From NCBI GenBank assembly GCA_947497315.1, contig CANMFX010000002.1:496001-560000 (forward strand): a DNA stretch of 64,000 bases, given 5' to 3'. How positions within the stretch are numbered: position 1 is the first letter of the stretch; each line of letters begins with the position of its first letter. A model generated the notes under the pieces. The model did no database searches. It saw nothing but the letters and a program-made list of their open reading frames with translations, and was not told where the DNA came from. Positions 55,212 through 64,000 of the stretch are shown one piece after another. The translations under genes were made by a program, and so were the position numbers. Origin of the DNA: an uncultured Sphingomonadaceae bacterium. GTDB lineage: Bacteria; Pseudomonadota; Alphaproteobacteria; Sphingomonadales; Sphingomonadaceae.

Positions 55212-57794
55212 ATGAAAATAACCAAATTTTTGACCGCTACCGCAGTTGGTGGCCTAATCTCTGCCGTTCCTGCTTATGCGCAGGACGTTCAGGAAGAAGA
55301 AGCAATTGATGACAATGTCATCATCGTGACCGCGACCAAGCGTGAACAGACGCTGCAAGAGATCCCGATTTCGGTTTCTGTGACAACCGGTGAAACGCTT
55401 GAAGCCGCGCAAATTCGGGATGTACTCGACCTGCAAACGGTTGCTCCTTCACTGCGCGTCAGTCAGCTGCAGACCTCTTCTGCTTCAACTTTCATCATTC
55501 GCGGTTTCGGTAACGGCGATAATAACTTCGGTATTGAGCCATCGGTTGGCGTCTTCATTGACGGCGTGTTTCGCTCACGCTCGGCTGCGGCTCTGTCAGA
55601 TCTTCCCAACGTCCAGCGTATCGAGGTGCTGAACGGCCCACAATCGACGCTTTTCGGTAAAAACGCGTCCGCCGGCGTTATCTCAGTGATTACGCGCGAA
55701 CCGCAATTTGAATTTGGTGGCGCGGTTGAGGCCAGCTACGGTAATTTCAATTCGGTTGTCTTGAAGGCTGATGTAACCGGCCCTATCACTGAAAACATCG
55801 CATTCTCTGTCGACGGCAGCTACAACCGCCGTGATGGTTACGCCACCATCGTTAATCTTGATGAAGAGCAGAATGATCGCAACCGTTGGTCCGCACGTGG
55901 ACAGCTGTTGATTGAGGCAACCCCAGATTTGCGTATTCGCGCAATTGCAGATTATTCTCGTATCGACGAGGTTTGCTGTCAGGTGAGTACGGTTGTTTCC
56001 GGGCCGGTTACTGCCGCGATCAATGCAGTGGGCGGACAGCTCAACACTGATTTCTTTAGCGATGAAGCGTTCCTGAACTTTGTGCCAACCAACGAAGTCG
56101 ACAATTATGGCGGTTCGATACAGGTCGATTGGGATACCGGTCCGATCTCAGTTACGTCAATCACCTCTTATCGTGAACTGAAGAACTTCTTCCTGTCAGA
56201 TATTGATTATACCAGCGCTTCCCTTGCGACGGAAACGCGTGATCAGGATGTAGAAACCTTCACCCAGGAAATCCGGATCACTTCTGATTTTGACGGTCCG
56301 ATCAACTTCTTGCTTGGTGGTTACTATTTCGATGAATCCATCTCGCAAGACAGCGCGATTCAAAACGGAAGCGATATCCGTGACGTGTTCGAAATTCTCG
56401 CTGGCGGAAACCCCGCTGATGTGCTGGCTGGCCTGCCTTCAGTGTTTAATGGAGTTGAAGCTGCTCTTGGCTTGCCACAAGAGAGTATCTTTACCACGCC
56501 TTTGCTGACTTCTGAGCAGTTCAGCATGGACAACACATCGTGGTCGATCTTCGGTACCGTTGATTTCGAGCCACTTGACGGGCTCGTATTCACTGGCGGG
56601 TTCAACTATACAGACGATAAAAAGGACTTTGCGCTTGCGCAGCAGTCTTTCGATCCGCTCGGTCAGGTCAATCTGGTTGATGCATTCATTACGGGCGCAA
56701 CCGCAGGTGCCGTCACGACACGTGACCAATTTCAGGCACTGCCGGCTGCAAACCAGGCAGCTCTGCTCGCAGTGGCAACCACGCCATGTACCGCTGCCAC
56801 GCCGGCGCCAAACTGTAATCAGCTGATCGGTCTGGCTGGATTCCAGTTCCAGCCACCATTCTTGACCATTCCAAACGCGGTCGAAGATGGCCGGACCAGG
56901 GATGATAAGTTCACCTATTTGCTGCGCGCTTCATACGAGATTTCTCCGGAAGTGAACGTCTATGCGAGCTATGCAACCGGCTTTAAGGCGAGCTCGGTCA
57001 ACCTCTCGCGTGATAGCCGCCCGTCAAATGACGACTTCGTCGCAGGACCGGGAGGTTCAACCTTCGCCGCTCCGTCATCGCCAATCCTCGATGCTGGTCT
57101 GGCATTGCCAAATCTGGTTTCTGGTTCGCGCTTTGCTGGCCCAGAAGAAGCCGAAGTCTATGAAGTCGGCATCAAAGCCAAATGGCCTGGAATTGGTGTT
57201 AACCTCGCGCTGTTCGATCAGACAATTGAGGGCTTCCAAAGCTTTGCCTTCACCGGAACCGGTTTTGCGCTGCGGAACGCAGGTGAGCAATCAGTTCGTG
57301 GTTTCGAGCTGGATGTTAATGTTCAGCCGACCGACGGACTGGTGTTTACGTTTGCTATGACCCATCTTGATCCGTTGTTTGATGATTTTCCGGGCAGTGT
57401 GCTTGGAGATCTTACCGGTGAGCGCCCAGGCGGCATTCCAGCGTGGGCAATCGCAACTTCGGCGACATACACCCATGAATTCGGTGGTTCGGGCAATCGT
57501 CTGATCACTCGTGTGGATTACAATCACGAGAGCAACACCGACATCAATAACGGTCTGCCGACATTCAATACGGTTGTGGGGAATACCGAGATCTTCCGCC
57601 GCGAAGTTAATCTCGTAAATGCTTCGATGACGCTTGCTCTCGACAATGGTCTTGAAGTTGGTGTGTATGGCCGCAACCTATTCGACGACCGGTATATTTC
57701 GACCGTATTCGATGGTGTTGCACAATCGGGCACGGTTTCCGGTTACCCAAGCGCGCCGCGCACATATGGCGGTGTTGTTCGCTTCAAGTTCTAA
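55212..57794 (+). CDS. TonB-dependent receptor 1
   Basis: An 860-aa outer-membrane protein. Signal peptide M-K-I-T-K-F to A-Y-A-Q (about residue 24). A TonB-box-like D-N-V-I-I-V-T-A-T at 34-42 is followed by a plug domain (about 45-165, with I-E-V-L-N-G-P-Q-S-T-L-F-G-K-N-A) and a 22-strand barrel ending in V-V-R-F-K-F. Loops are rich in Asp and Asn; one has adjacent cysteines (E-V-C-C-Q-V) and another two (T-T-P-C and P-N-C-N), perhaps disulfides. The ligand is not readable; sphingomonads use such receptors for many plant, siderophore or carbohydrate molecules. A paralogue follows 230 bp downstream. Confidence 0.93.
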   Translation: MKITKFLTATAVGGLISAVPAYAQDVQEEEAIDDNVIIVTATKREQTLQEIPISVSVTTGETLEAAQIRDVLDLQTVAPSLRVSQLQTSSASTFIIRGFGNGDNNFGIEPSVGVFIDGVFRSRSAAALSDLPNVQRIEVLNGPQSTLFGKNASAGVISVITREPQFEFGGAVEASYGNFNSVVLKADVTGPITENIAFSVDGSYNRRDGYATIVNLDEEQNDRNRWSARGQLLIEATPDLRIRAIADYSRIDEVCCQVSTVVSGPVTAAINAVGGQLNTDFFSDEAFLNFVPTNEVDNYGGSIQVDWDTGPISVTSITSYRELKNFFLSDIDYTSASLATETRDQDVETFTQEIRITSDFDGPINFLLGGYYFDESISQDSAIQNGSDIRDVFEILAGGNPADVLAGLPSVFNGVEAALGLPQESIFTTPLLTSEQFSMDNTSWSIFGTVDFEPLDGLVFTGGFNYTDDKKDFALAQQSFDPLGQVNLVDAFITGATAGAVTTRDQFQALPAANQAALLAVATTPCTAATPAPNCNQLIGLAGFQFQPPFLTIPNAVEDGRTRDDKFTYLLRASYEISPEVNVYASYATGFKASSVNLSRDSRPSNDDFVAGPGGSTFAAPSSPILDAGLALPNLVSGSRFAGPEEAEVYEVGIKAKWPGIGVNLALFDQTIEGFQSFAFTGTGFALRNAGEQSVRGFELDVNVQPTDGLVFTFAMTHLDPLFDDFPGSVLGDLTGERPGGIPAWAIATSATYTHEFGGSGNRLITRVDYNHESNTDINNGLPTFNTVVGNTEIFRREVNLVNASMTLALDNGLEVGVYGRNLFDDRYISTVFDGVAQSGTVSGYPSAPRTYGGVVRFKF

Positions 57795-57820
57795 TCGAAG
57801 CCAATTTCGTTAAAAATTCA

Positions 57821-57851
57821 AGCCCCGCCGGGAAACTGGCGGGGCTTTTTT
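57821..57851 (+). terminator. Terminator of TonB receptor 1
   Basis: AGCCCCGCC at 57821-57829 pairs perfectly with GGCGGGGCT at 57838-57846, loop GGGAAACT, then six T residues. Nearly identical to the hairpin after receptor 2. Confidence 0.92.
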
Positions 57852-58023
57852 GTGACTGATTTCAAGTCACTTCAGCAACAAAGGTGCAAAAATGTAACGC
57901 ACTGGTGCATTTTTTTTATTTCAGTCTGGACTTAATCGATCGATTAGTTGAAGATCAGAGCATCTGGGGGGATGAGCAAAAGCTACACTCTCCGGAAAAA
58001 TAAATCGGGATTGGGAGAGAAAA

Positions 58024-60939
58024 ATGCGTAAATCGTTACTGTTAGCCGCCACAGCTATAACTGCAGTGGCTTCACCGGCATGGGCACAAGCCGATAGCGA
58101 TGTTGATGATAACGTCATTATCGTGACGGCACAGCGTCAGGCACAAAGCCTTCAGGAGGTGCCAATTGCCGTTTCGGCGTTCGACTCCGAAGCGCTGGAA
58201 GCACAGCAAATTGAAAATGCATCAGATCTACAGTTAACGCTGCCTAACGTCTCTTTCACGAAAAGCAATTTTACCGCGTCGAGCTTCACCATTCGCGGCA
58301 TCGGCGATCTTTGCGTCGGTGTGACGTGTGACTCTGCGACTGCCATCCACTTGAACGATGCCCCGTTGTTCAATACGCGCCTGTTCGAAACAGAATATTT
58401 CGATCTCGAACGGGTAGAGGTCTTGCGTGGTCCGCAGGGCACCCTGTTTGGCCGGAACGCAACATCTGGTGTGGTCAACGTTGTTACAGCCAAGCCAGAG
58501 CTGGGTGAATTTGCTGCATCGCTAGAAGGTGAATATGGCAATTTCCAGTCGGTAAAAGTCAAAGGCATGGTCAACATACCATTGGGCGATACATTGGCAT
58601 TCCGTGCGGCCGGTTTTTATCTGAACCGTGATGGCTATACGACTAACTTGTTTGATGGCTCCGACATTGATGGTCGTGACATGTATGCAGTGCGTGGGTC
58701 CATCAAATGGGAACCAACGCCAGATACGACTGTAAACCTGATGGGTTACTACTTCCGTGAAGACGATGACCGCCTGCGTATCCAGAAACAAAAATGTCAG
58801 ACGGACCCAACAGGTGTTTTGGGCTGCCTCAACAATCGCCTAGACTTCGGCAAGGTCAATACCAACGCGACCTTCACAGGCACTTTGAGTTCTCGAGAGT
58901 TTTTGGCCTCACAAGGCGGTGCTGGTTTTGCTACATTGGGGCTTGGCAGCATTTATGACCCGAATTCCAATGGTCACGCCAACTTCACCGAACCTAATGA
59001 TGTGCGGACGGTCAATACCGACTTCAATCCTGAATATTTTACCGATGAATTGCAATTGCAGGCGCATATTGAACATGATTTTGGACCGATCCAGGTATCC
59101 ATAACCGGTCTGTATCAGGAAACAGAGGTCGACTCCCGACAAGATTATAACCTCTCAGTCCTGTCGCGGACTACCATTGATCCTACATTGGCGACTTTGG
59201 GCGCACTTTCTGGCGTTGGGGGGCCTTTCGAAGCCTTCGCGCCGGTGCTAAATGCTGTGACATCCGGCAACCAGTTATGTACGTCGGATACAGATACGAT
59301 TGGGCTCGGTTCTTTTGGCGGTAACCGTATTTGTGCTGATACGCCAATCTCACTTGATCGTTCCAATCAGGACAATACTAGCTGGTCTATAGAAGGCATC
59401 ATAAGCAGCGATCTGGACGGACCGTTCAATTTCCTTCTGGGTGGTATCTATGCCGAGAATAATCTCGGCCAGAACAGTTATTATGTGAATACCTTCGCTA
59501 TTGACTACATCGCCGGTATCTTGGGCGCTTCCAATGGTGGTTTCCTTGGAACACCATATTTCCGCAACAACACTCGGGAATTCGAACTCGAATCCTACGG
59601 CATTTTTGGTGAAGTTTATTTCGATGTCACCGACAATTTGAAGCTCACAGGCGGCCTGCGCTACAATAATGACAAGAAATTTGTCGAAGCAAGATCTACC
59701 TTGGCGAGCTTCCTTGTACCATTTGGCCAAACAACAGACGCGTTTACTTCGCCATTTGTTGGCGGATTTGATGCCGATCCGGGTACGCCGGGCAATCAGA
59801 TTGTGCAGCAGCGGAGTGTTGCTTTTGACGAGATAACCGGCCGTTTCGTCATTGATTGGCAGTTCACGGATGACAATCTGATCTATGCCTCTTACTCACG
59901 CGGCTACAAGTCCGGTGGTATTAATCCACCTTTGCAGCCGATTTTTGAAGTTCCGGAATCATTCGCTCCCGAGCAGATTGATGCCTTTGAAATCGGTTCG
60001 AAAAATACATTTGCCGATGGTGCTCTCCAACTCAATCTGACGGCCTTCTACTATAAATATAAGGACCTTCAACTGAGCCGTATTATCGCCCGAACAGCGG
60101 TCAACGATACAATTGATGCTGACATTTACGGTGTCGAAATAGAAGGTTTTCTACGACCTGATCCAGATTGGTTGGTTAACCTCGGTTTCAGTTATCTGAA
60201 TACCAAGGTCAAGGGTGATCAGTTCTTCAGCAATCCGCGGGATCCAGGTGGTGGACGCGCGGATGCGGTCATCATCAAGGATATTTCGAACGGTGCCAAT
60301 TGTGCGGTCATACCAACCACTGCGGGTGATGCAGCGACTGCAAACGGTTACGTCAATACGGTTAATACGTTGATAAACGGCGGTCTTGATCTGGATCCCA
60401 CAAGCCCCGGGTTGGAAATTCAACCCGGTGCGAACCTCCAAGGCACAGCTCCATTCCCGGCTGATGGCGGTATCGCATCAACCGGGGCATTCAGTTTCTG
60501 TGGCATATTGGATGCTCTTGCTCCAACGGTTGGCGCAGGGGCCGTTGAAGTACTTAGCCCGGGTGTGCAGGTCAATTTGCGCGGCAATGATCTGCCACAG
60601 GCGCCCAATGTCAAGGTGTCGGCCGGGGTGCAGTATACGCATAACTTTGATAGCGGTTGGTCGTTAGTACCTCGTGTCGATGTTGCTTATACAGGTGATC
60701 AAACGGCGAGCATTTTCAACGGAAATGTGAACAAGATTGAGGGCTTTACACAGGCAAACGCATCGCTGCAGTTAAATGGTACCGATGATAAGTGGTTTGT
60801 TCGGGCATTTGTTCAGAATATCTTCGACAGCAACTCGATTACGGGTCAATATCTGACTGACGCATCTTCTGGATTGTTCACGAATATCTTTACGCTCGAT
60901 CCACGCCGTTATGGCATCGCAGCCGGCATTAAGTTCTAA
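58024..60939 (+). CDS. TonB-dependent receptor 2
   Basis: A 971-aa outer-membrane receptor with GGGAGAG before ATG 58024. Signal peptide ends near A-W-A-Q-A (about residue 24). The TonB-box region D-N-V-I-I-V-T-A-Q and plug with V-E-V-L-R-G-P-Q-G-T-L-F-G-R-N-A are clear; the barrel ends in A-A-G-I-K-F. It has several cysteines in the external loops (G-D-L-C-V-G-V-T-C-D; Q-K-C-Q-T-D-P with G-V-L-G-C; later S-F-C-G-I), pairs that could form disulfides. The sequence is only loosely similar to receptor 1 outside the conserved parts, so the pair is not a recent duplication. Ligand unknown. Confidence 0.93.
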   Translation: MRKSLLLAATAITAVASPAWAQADSDVDDNVIIVTAQRQAQSLQEVPIAVSAFDSEALEAQQIENASDLQLTLPNVSFTKSNFTASSFTIRGIGDLCVGVTCDSATAIHLNDAPLFNTRLFETEYFDLERVEVLRGPQGTLFGRNATSGVVNVVTAKPELGEFAASLEGEYGNFQSVKVKGMVNIPLGDTLAFRAAGFYLNRDGYTTNLFDGSDIDGRDMYAVRGSIKWEPTPDTTVNLMGYYFREDDDRLRIQKQKCQTDPTGVLGCLNNRLDFGKVNTNATFTGTLSSREFLASQGGAGFATLGLGSIYDPNSNGHANFTEPNDVRTVNTDFNPEYFTDELQLQAHIEHDFGPIQVSITGLYQETEVDSRQDYNLSVLSRTTIDPTLATLGALSGVGGPFEAFAPVLNAVTSGNQLCTSDTDTIGLGSFGGNRICADTPISLDRSNQDNTSWSIEGIISSDLDGPFNFLLGGIYAENNLGQNSYYVNTFAIDYIAGILGASNGGFLGTPYFRNNTREFELESYGIFGEVYFDVTDNLKLTGGLRYNNDKKFVEARSTLASFLVPFGQTTDAFTSPFVGGFDADPGTPGNQIVQQRSVAFDEITGRFVIDWQFTDDNLIYASYSRGYKSGGINPPLQPIFEVPESFAPEQIDAFEIGSKNTFADGALQLNLTAFYYKYKDLQLSRIIARTAVNDTIDADIYGVEIEGFLRPDPDWLVNLGFSYLNTKVKGDQFFSNPRDPGGGRADAVIIKDISNGANCAVIPTTAGDAATANGYVNTVNTLINGGLDLDPTSPGLEIQPGANLQGTAPFPADGGIASTGAFSFCGILDALAPTVGAGAVEVLSPGVQVNLRGNDLPQAPNVKVSAGVQYTHNFDSGWSLVPRVDVAYTGDQTASIFNGNVNKIEGFTQANASLQLNGTDDKWFVRAFVQNIFDSNSITGQYLTDASSGLFTNIFTLDPRRYGIAAGIKF

Positions 60940-60961
60940 AGAGATCGTCACGTGGAGAAGA

Positions 60962-60993
60962 AGCCCTGCCGGGAGACTGGCGGGGCTTTTTTT
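60962..60993 (+). terminator. Terminator of TonB receptor 2
   Basis: AGCCCTGCC at 60962-60970 pairs (one T-G) with GGCGGGGCT at 60979-60987, then seven T residues. The hairpin and its loop GGGAGACT differ by two bases from the hairpin after receptor 1. Confidence 0.92.
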
Positions 60994-61029
60994 GTTGGGT
61001 TGCGTTGCCGTGATGTAATAGGGCACTCA

Positions 61030-61048
61030 TCCTGAGCTTGTCGAAGGA
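61030..61048 (+). repeat. REP-like palindromic element (half)
   Basis: TCCTGAGCTTGTCGAAGGA at 61030-61048 is the imperfect palindrome that occurs in many alphaproteobacterial genomes as a REP-type intergenic repeat, usually as part of larger pairs. A single copy is seen here, between receptor 2 and tRNA-Thr. The recognition is from general memory. Confidence 0.55.
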
Positions 61049-61177
61049 CTTTGAGGATTTGGTTAGTGCAGCCCGTAGGATCATTGGTGGTCGTTACTGT
61101 TGTGTACAGCCACCCTTGCTTGCGCTGCAGGATTTTTGCGGGCGTTCGTCCCCCGGACGAACTTTGGTCCGTAAAAA

Positions 61178-61253
61178 TGGTGCCGAATATCCGACTCGAA
61201 CGGATGACCTACCGCTTACAAGGCGGTTGCTCTACCAGCTGAGCTAATTCGGC
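61178..61253 (-). tRNA. tRNA-Thr (anticodon TGT)
   Basis: A 76-nt tRNA on the minus strand with acceptor stem GCCGAAT/ATTCGGC, D-arm with A-G-C-T-C-A-G-C-T-G-G-T-A-G-A-G-C, anticodon stem ACCGC/GCGGT with loop CTTGTAA (anticodon TGT, codon ACA), T-arm with GTTCGAGTC and the encoded 3' ACCA. It lies just downstream of the minus-strand DUF429-like gene. Confidence 0.95.
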
Positions 61254-61294
61254 GCTGGTTTGATGGCTATAGCCACGAACGAGCGCTCTTTGCT

Positions 61295-62167
61295 TCAAAA
61301 AACACCAAAGGTCCAGCCCTCTTTTTGCGCTATTTTCTCTGTAAGCTTTGGTGGATGCCAAAGCTTTGTGTCTTCGCTGGCATTTTTCATCCACGCAGCG
61401 GTAATCAAGGCATCGGTACTATGATCGTCATAGCGTTCCAACTTGGCAGGCAACTCTGTTGTCAGAACATGGAGTGCAGCCTCCAATCCCTTACGATCCC
61501 GTATCTTGCTTTTTCCTTTGGGCAGTCCAGCGGCAAGTGCAGCAATGGTTGTATAGATTTCGATGATCATTGGGCCGCTATCTGGCACGGGATCAAAGGG
61601 CCAAACCGGAATGGCGCCGTGTAACTGGTGCAACATGCGCATACCCGTCAGACTTGATTTTCCGACTTGCGCTGCACCAACAAGATTGAAGCAACTGGCG
61701 CTGTTTGCCTGACCGGTTTCGCGTTGATGCTGTTCGACCAAACGAAGCCGTCCCGTGCCTCCTGTGAACAGATCACCGGTATTGTCACGGTTGTGCCGAA
61801 AATGGCGGGCTGCCTGAGGGTGATCAAGGAAAGACAGGACGTTCAGATAGGGGTCAGCGGCAGAACAGCGTTCTACCAATCCCCAGAGGTCTTTAGCGTT
61901 GGATGGACTGTCATCCCATTCCGGGAAATAGCTTCCAGCGTCATGAAAGGGTAGCGACATCGACAGATCAAAACCGATCAACATATCCTGCTTTGTCCTG
62001 ACGATCCGAAGCAACCAGTCGCGCACATCTGATCGAGACCATCTCGGATCGGGCCGGAGCAGAGCAGGCGGCCCATCCAGCCCAATAGTGGCGACCGCGA
62101 TGCCATTTGGCCGCTCCGTCTTCGCGCCCGACCAGTCAACACAGGTAAAATGAGAGAAGCGCCGCAT
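61295..62167 (-). CDS. DUF429-like predicted nuclease-fold protein
   Basis: A 290-aa protein. It begins with a V-D-W-S-G-A strand, has D-L-S-M-S-L-P in the middle and I-E-I-Y-T, K-S-K-I-R-D and D-A-L-I-T-A-A-W towards the end, in the order and spacing of DUF429 (RNase H-like fold with acidic residues at the end of these strands). A G-K-S-S stretch is not in Walker context. Function in this organism is unknown; no partner is next to it except tRNA-Thr 41 bp downstream, on the same strand. A call at family level is tentative. Confidence 0.6.
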   Translation of the reverse strand: MRRFSHFTCVDWSGAKTERPNGIAVATIGLDGPPALLRPDPRWSRSDVRDWLLRIVRTKQDMLIGFDLSMSLPFHDAGSYFPEWDDSPSNAKDLWGLVERCSAADPYLNVLSFLDHPQAARHFRHNRDNTGDLFTGGTGRLRLVEQHQRETGQANSASCFNLVGAAQVGKSSLTGMRMLHQLHGAIPVWPFDPVPDSGPMIIEIYTTIAALAAGLPKGKSKIRDRKGLEAALHVLTTELPAKLERYDDHSTDALITAAWMKNASEDTKLWHPPKLTEKIAQKEGWTFGVF

Positions 62168-62252
62168 GGATGATCTCTAGCCTATCAAACTGGCAAAAGA
62201 AAAGGGCCGGCCCGCCCGGACCCGCCCTTGTTCTTTTTCAAAGTCAGTTAGT

Positions 62253-63464
62253 TTATTTTTTGGCCGCTGGTTTCCGCGTGGCCGGCGCTTTGGGCTTGGC
62301 AGAACGCATATCTTCCAGCGTTTTTGCTGCCGCATCGCGTCCGCCCAATCCGAAGGCCAGGGCTGCAGCGACTCCGCCACCGATAACCAGTGCACCAAAC
62401 GCCATGTTGATGATGCTATCGGCAAGCCCCATATATTTCAGTCCCATGGCAACAAACAGGACGATGGTTGCATATTTGACGATCTGGCTGCCCATACTGC
62501 CTTCAGATGCACCACCGACGATTCTTGCCAATATGTTGGCGATCATAAAGCCAAGGCCGATAATCACCCCGCCAAAAATAACCTTGCCACCGAGTGCCAA
62601 TACTTCATTCAGGATATTGGTCAGTTCTGGAAATTGCAGCATACGGGTTGCTGCAATCGCTGCGAAAAGCATGATGGCAATGATCACGATTTTGGAAACG
62701 ACGGATGAAACCGTTGTTTTCTCAGGCAGAATGCCAAGTGCATTGACCGAACGATCAACACCAAGGCCAGGCAGTACCTCTTCAATCAAACCGCCAACCC
62801 AGCGTGCAATCATATAGGCGATGCCAAGCAATATTGCAGCACCGATGACCAGCGGGATAGAGGTAAAAATTGTGTTGAGTAGCGATGTTGCCGGTTCAGT
62901 AATGGTCGACATGTTCAGCGCATCAAGAGCCAATATGGCAATGGGAATGATAATCAGAACATAGACTATCGTGCCAATGGTCTTGCTGATCGTGCTGTTA
63001 CCTGTGACTTCTTCGGCACCGGCTTTGTTGGCCCATTTGTCGAGATTTACAGTCATCATCGTGGTTTCGACAATCTGTTTCACAATGTTCGCAACGATCG
63101 AACCGACAAAGAAGATAATACCGGCACCGATGATGTTCGGAATAAAGCCCATTACATCGTCAAGTAGGGTTTGCAGAGGTTCGATGACACTGTTCAGTCC
63201 AAAAGTGGAAAGCACTGCAATCAGACCAAAGAGCCAAATGAGTAAAGAAACGATCTTGCCTAGCGACATTCCGATGGATTCACCTGAACCGGTGTCGCGT
63301 TGCAGTAAACTGATGTTGTCGACAAGCTTAGCAAAGGCCCATTTGGCGGCTTTCGCAACGATCCATGTGAGCAGGAGGATAATAAGCGCGACGCCGATCT
63401 TTTCCCCCCATTCCATCATGAGCTCTGTATCGAGCGCATAGTTTCCTATTCTCAATCCATCCAT
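62253..63464 (-). CDS. MscS-related multi-helix mechanosensitive channel protein
   Basis: I start at ATG 63464 (M-D-G-L-R-I-G), which has AGGGGA six bases upstream; two earlier in-frame Met codons have no such site. The 403-aa protein has about ten hydrophobic segments with repeated G-x-I-x-x-x-x-W-x-F-G-L motifs and small-residue-rich helices such as L-G-G-K-V-I-F-G-G-V-I-I-G-L-G, resembling the conserved TM helix repeats (PF05552) of small-conductance mechanosensitive channel-like proteins. The soluble MscS beta domain is absent. The tail is Lys/Pro/Ala-rich (P-K-A-P-A-T-R-K-P). It is probably involved in osmotic response; not shown by the sequence. Confidence 0.82.
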   Translation of the reverse strand: MDGLRIGNYALDTELMMEWGEKIGVALIILLLTWIVAKAAKWAFAKLVDNISLLQRDTGSGESIGMSLGKIVSLLIWLFGLIAVLSTFGLNSVIEPLQTLLDDVMGFIPNIIGAGIIFFVGSIVANIVKQIVETTMMTVNLDKWANKAGAEEVTGNSTISKTIGTIVYVLIIIPIAILALDALNMSTITEPATSLLNTIFTSIPLVIGAAILLGIAYMIARWVGGLIEEVLPGLGVDRSVNALGILPEKTTVSSVVSKIVIIAIMLFAAIAATRMLQFPELTNILNEVLALGGKVIFGGVIIGLGFMIANILARIVGGASEGSMGSQIVKYATIVLFVAMGLKYMGLADSIINMAFGALVIGGGVAAALAFGLGGRDAAAKTLEDMRSAKPKAPATRKPAAKK

Positions 63465-63587
63465 TTGCATTCCCCTAATTTTGGACATTGTTAAGACTAC
63501 CCAAAGGTTAACACGTTCTCTAGGTGAGATATAGTGTGGAGTAGGCGCGGGATGGGCTTATGATGTAATCATATGTAACATCCTGAT

Positions 63588-64000
63588 TCAGGGCATGATA
63601 TTGATCACGGCCCGTCCAATGACGGCCCGCTGTTCCAGTACTTCTAACGCAGCAGCTGTATCACCCAAAGCAAAGCTATGTGAGATATGCGGGCGCATTA
63701 CTCCTTCTTCTGCCAGCTTGCGGAGCATCGTTTCGCTTCGTTTTGCCAATTCTGGATCGCGCCGTGCACTCTCTCCCGCGCGCAACCCGATAAGGCTGTA
63801 GCCTTTTATCAATGCGTGATTGGCAGGAAAGGACGGAATATCACCGCTTGCAAAACCCACGATAAGATAACGGCCACCCCAGGCAATGGATCGCGTCGCT
63901 TTTATCGCCAGATCACCGCCAACAGGATCAAACACCACATCAACCCCTTTGCCGTCAGTCAGTTCTTTAATTTTAGCGGCAAGGTCCGGATCGGCAGGAT
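63588..64000 (-). CDS. Zinc-less MDR alcohol dehydrogenase / quinone oxidoreductase (5' end cut)
   Basis: The C-terminal 137 residues of a medium-chain dehydrogenase; the frame runs past base 64000 and the start is outside the window. Visible parts are V-D-V-V-F-D-P-V-G-G, G-G-R-Y-L-I-V-G-F-A-S-G, and the C-terminal F-A-L-G-D-T-A-A-A-L-E-V-L and G-R-A-V-I. This is the NADPH:quinone-oxidoreductase (Qor) class, which lacks the catalytic zinc. The substrate is unknown. It lies 123 bp downstream of the MscS-like gene start, so the two are separately started on the same strand. Confidence 0.85.
   Translation of the reverse strand, partial: PADPDLAAKIKELTDGKGVDVVFDPVGGDLAIKATRSIAWGGRYLIVGFASGDIPSFPANHALIKGYSLIGLRAGESARRDPELAKRSETMLRKLAEEGVMRPHISHSFALGDTAAALEVLEQRAVIGRAVINIMP

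Noticed and set aside
54962-55225. 87-codon minus-strand frame over tRNA-Leu and the receptor leader
   Set aside because: It runs through the tRNA gene and has no support.

Overview
The window reads as a continuous stretch of alphaproteobacterial chromosome, most likely from the Sphingomonadales (a Sphingorhabdus/Parasphingorhabdus/Sphingopyxis-like marine genus). The pointers are: moderate GC; a CtrA-type response regulator and a CcrM-type GANTC methyltransferase, both alphaproteobacterial cell-cycle genes; two large TonB-dependent receptors; a UPF0262 gene; paired periplasmic amidohydrolases; and many small conserved proteins of the kind seen in this order. Genus is inference. I see no prophage, insertion sequence, integron or CRISPR array, and no clear frameshifted gene. 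Both edges cut a gene: a nitroreductase at the left, a quinone-oxidoreductase-like dehydrogenase at the right.

Layout. 1-7.5 kb: nitroreductase, peptide:proton symporter, two amidohydrolases (the second without its metal ligands), aldo/keto reductase and sodium:amino-acid symporter. 7.6-10.7 kb: a tightly overlapped chain glmM - DUF1272 - a 58-aa membrane peptide - thiD - rnhB. 10.7-16.5 kb: acyl desaturase facing ccrM, then folP and an S9 peptidase. 16.6-24 kb: ilvA, a beta-hydroxyacid dehydrogenase, a YtcJ-like amidohydrolase, an 80-aa secreted/membrane peptide, bpt, a glycine-zipper envelope protein and a free-methionine-sulfoxide reductase. 24.2-29.1 kb: a TetR regulator divergent from a four-gene operon (GMC oxidoreductase, DsbA/HCCA-isomerase-like protein, atypical SDR, GST) with two matched operators between them; this is the best candidate for an undescribed catabolic system. 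29.2-36.4 kb: arfB, ctrA, a PPP-type phosphatase, a saccharopine-dehydrogenase-like reductase, dcd, a degenerate GH25 protein, UPF0262 and dnaB. 36.4-42.9 kb: SDR, a 58-aa cysteine-containing protein, the sulfate-assimilation operon (cobA - DUF2849 - cysI - DUF934 - cysH) and astD. 43-54.8 kb: selO, alpha/beta hydrolase, GT4 glycosyltransferase, nitronate-monooxygenase-like protein, PilZ protein, GNAT, a small membrane protein, amtB, a D-2-hydroxyacid dehydrogenase, an SH3 protein, a thiolase and a prepilin peptidase. 54.9-64 kb: tRNA-Leu(CAA), two TonB-dependent receptors with near-identical terminators, tRNA-Thr(TGT), a DUF429-like protein, a multi-helix MscS-related protein and the partial dehydrogenase.

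How the pieces connect. The clearest regulatory theme is the methylation/CtrA circuit. Five GANTC sites lie just upstream of ccrM and four lie within 57 bp upstream of ctrA; the ctrA promoter also has a full TTAA-N7-TTAA CtrA box and a half site. This matches a mutual methylation-CtrA feedback loop as known from Caulobacter, here readable from DNA alone. Metabolic themes are peptide and amino-acid uptake and salvage (POT, AGCS, S9 peptidase, amidohydrolases), reductive sulfur assimilation through APS, and glutathione-linked catabolism.
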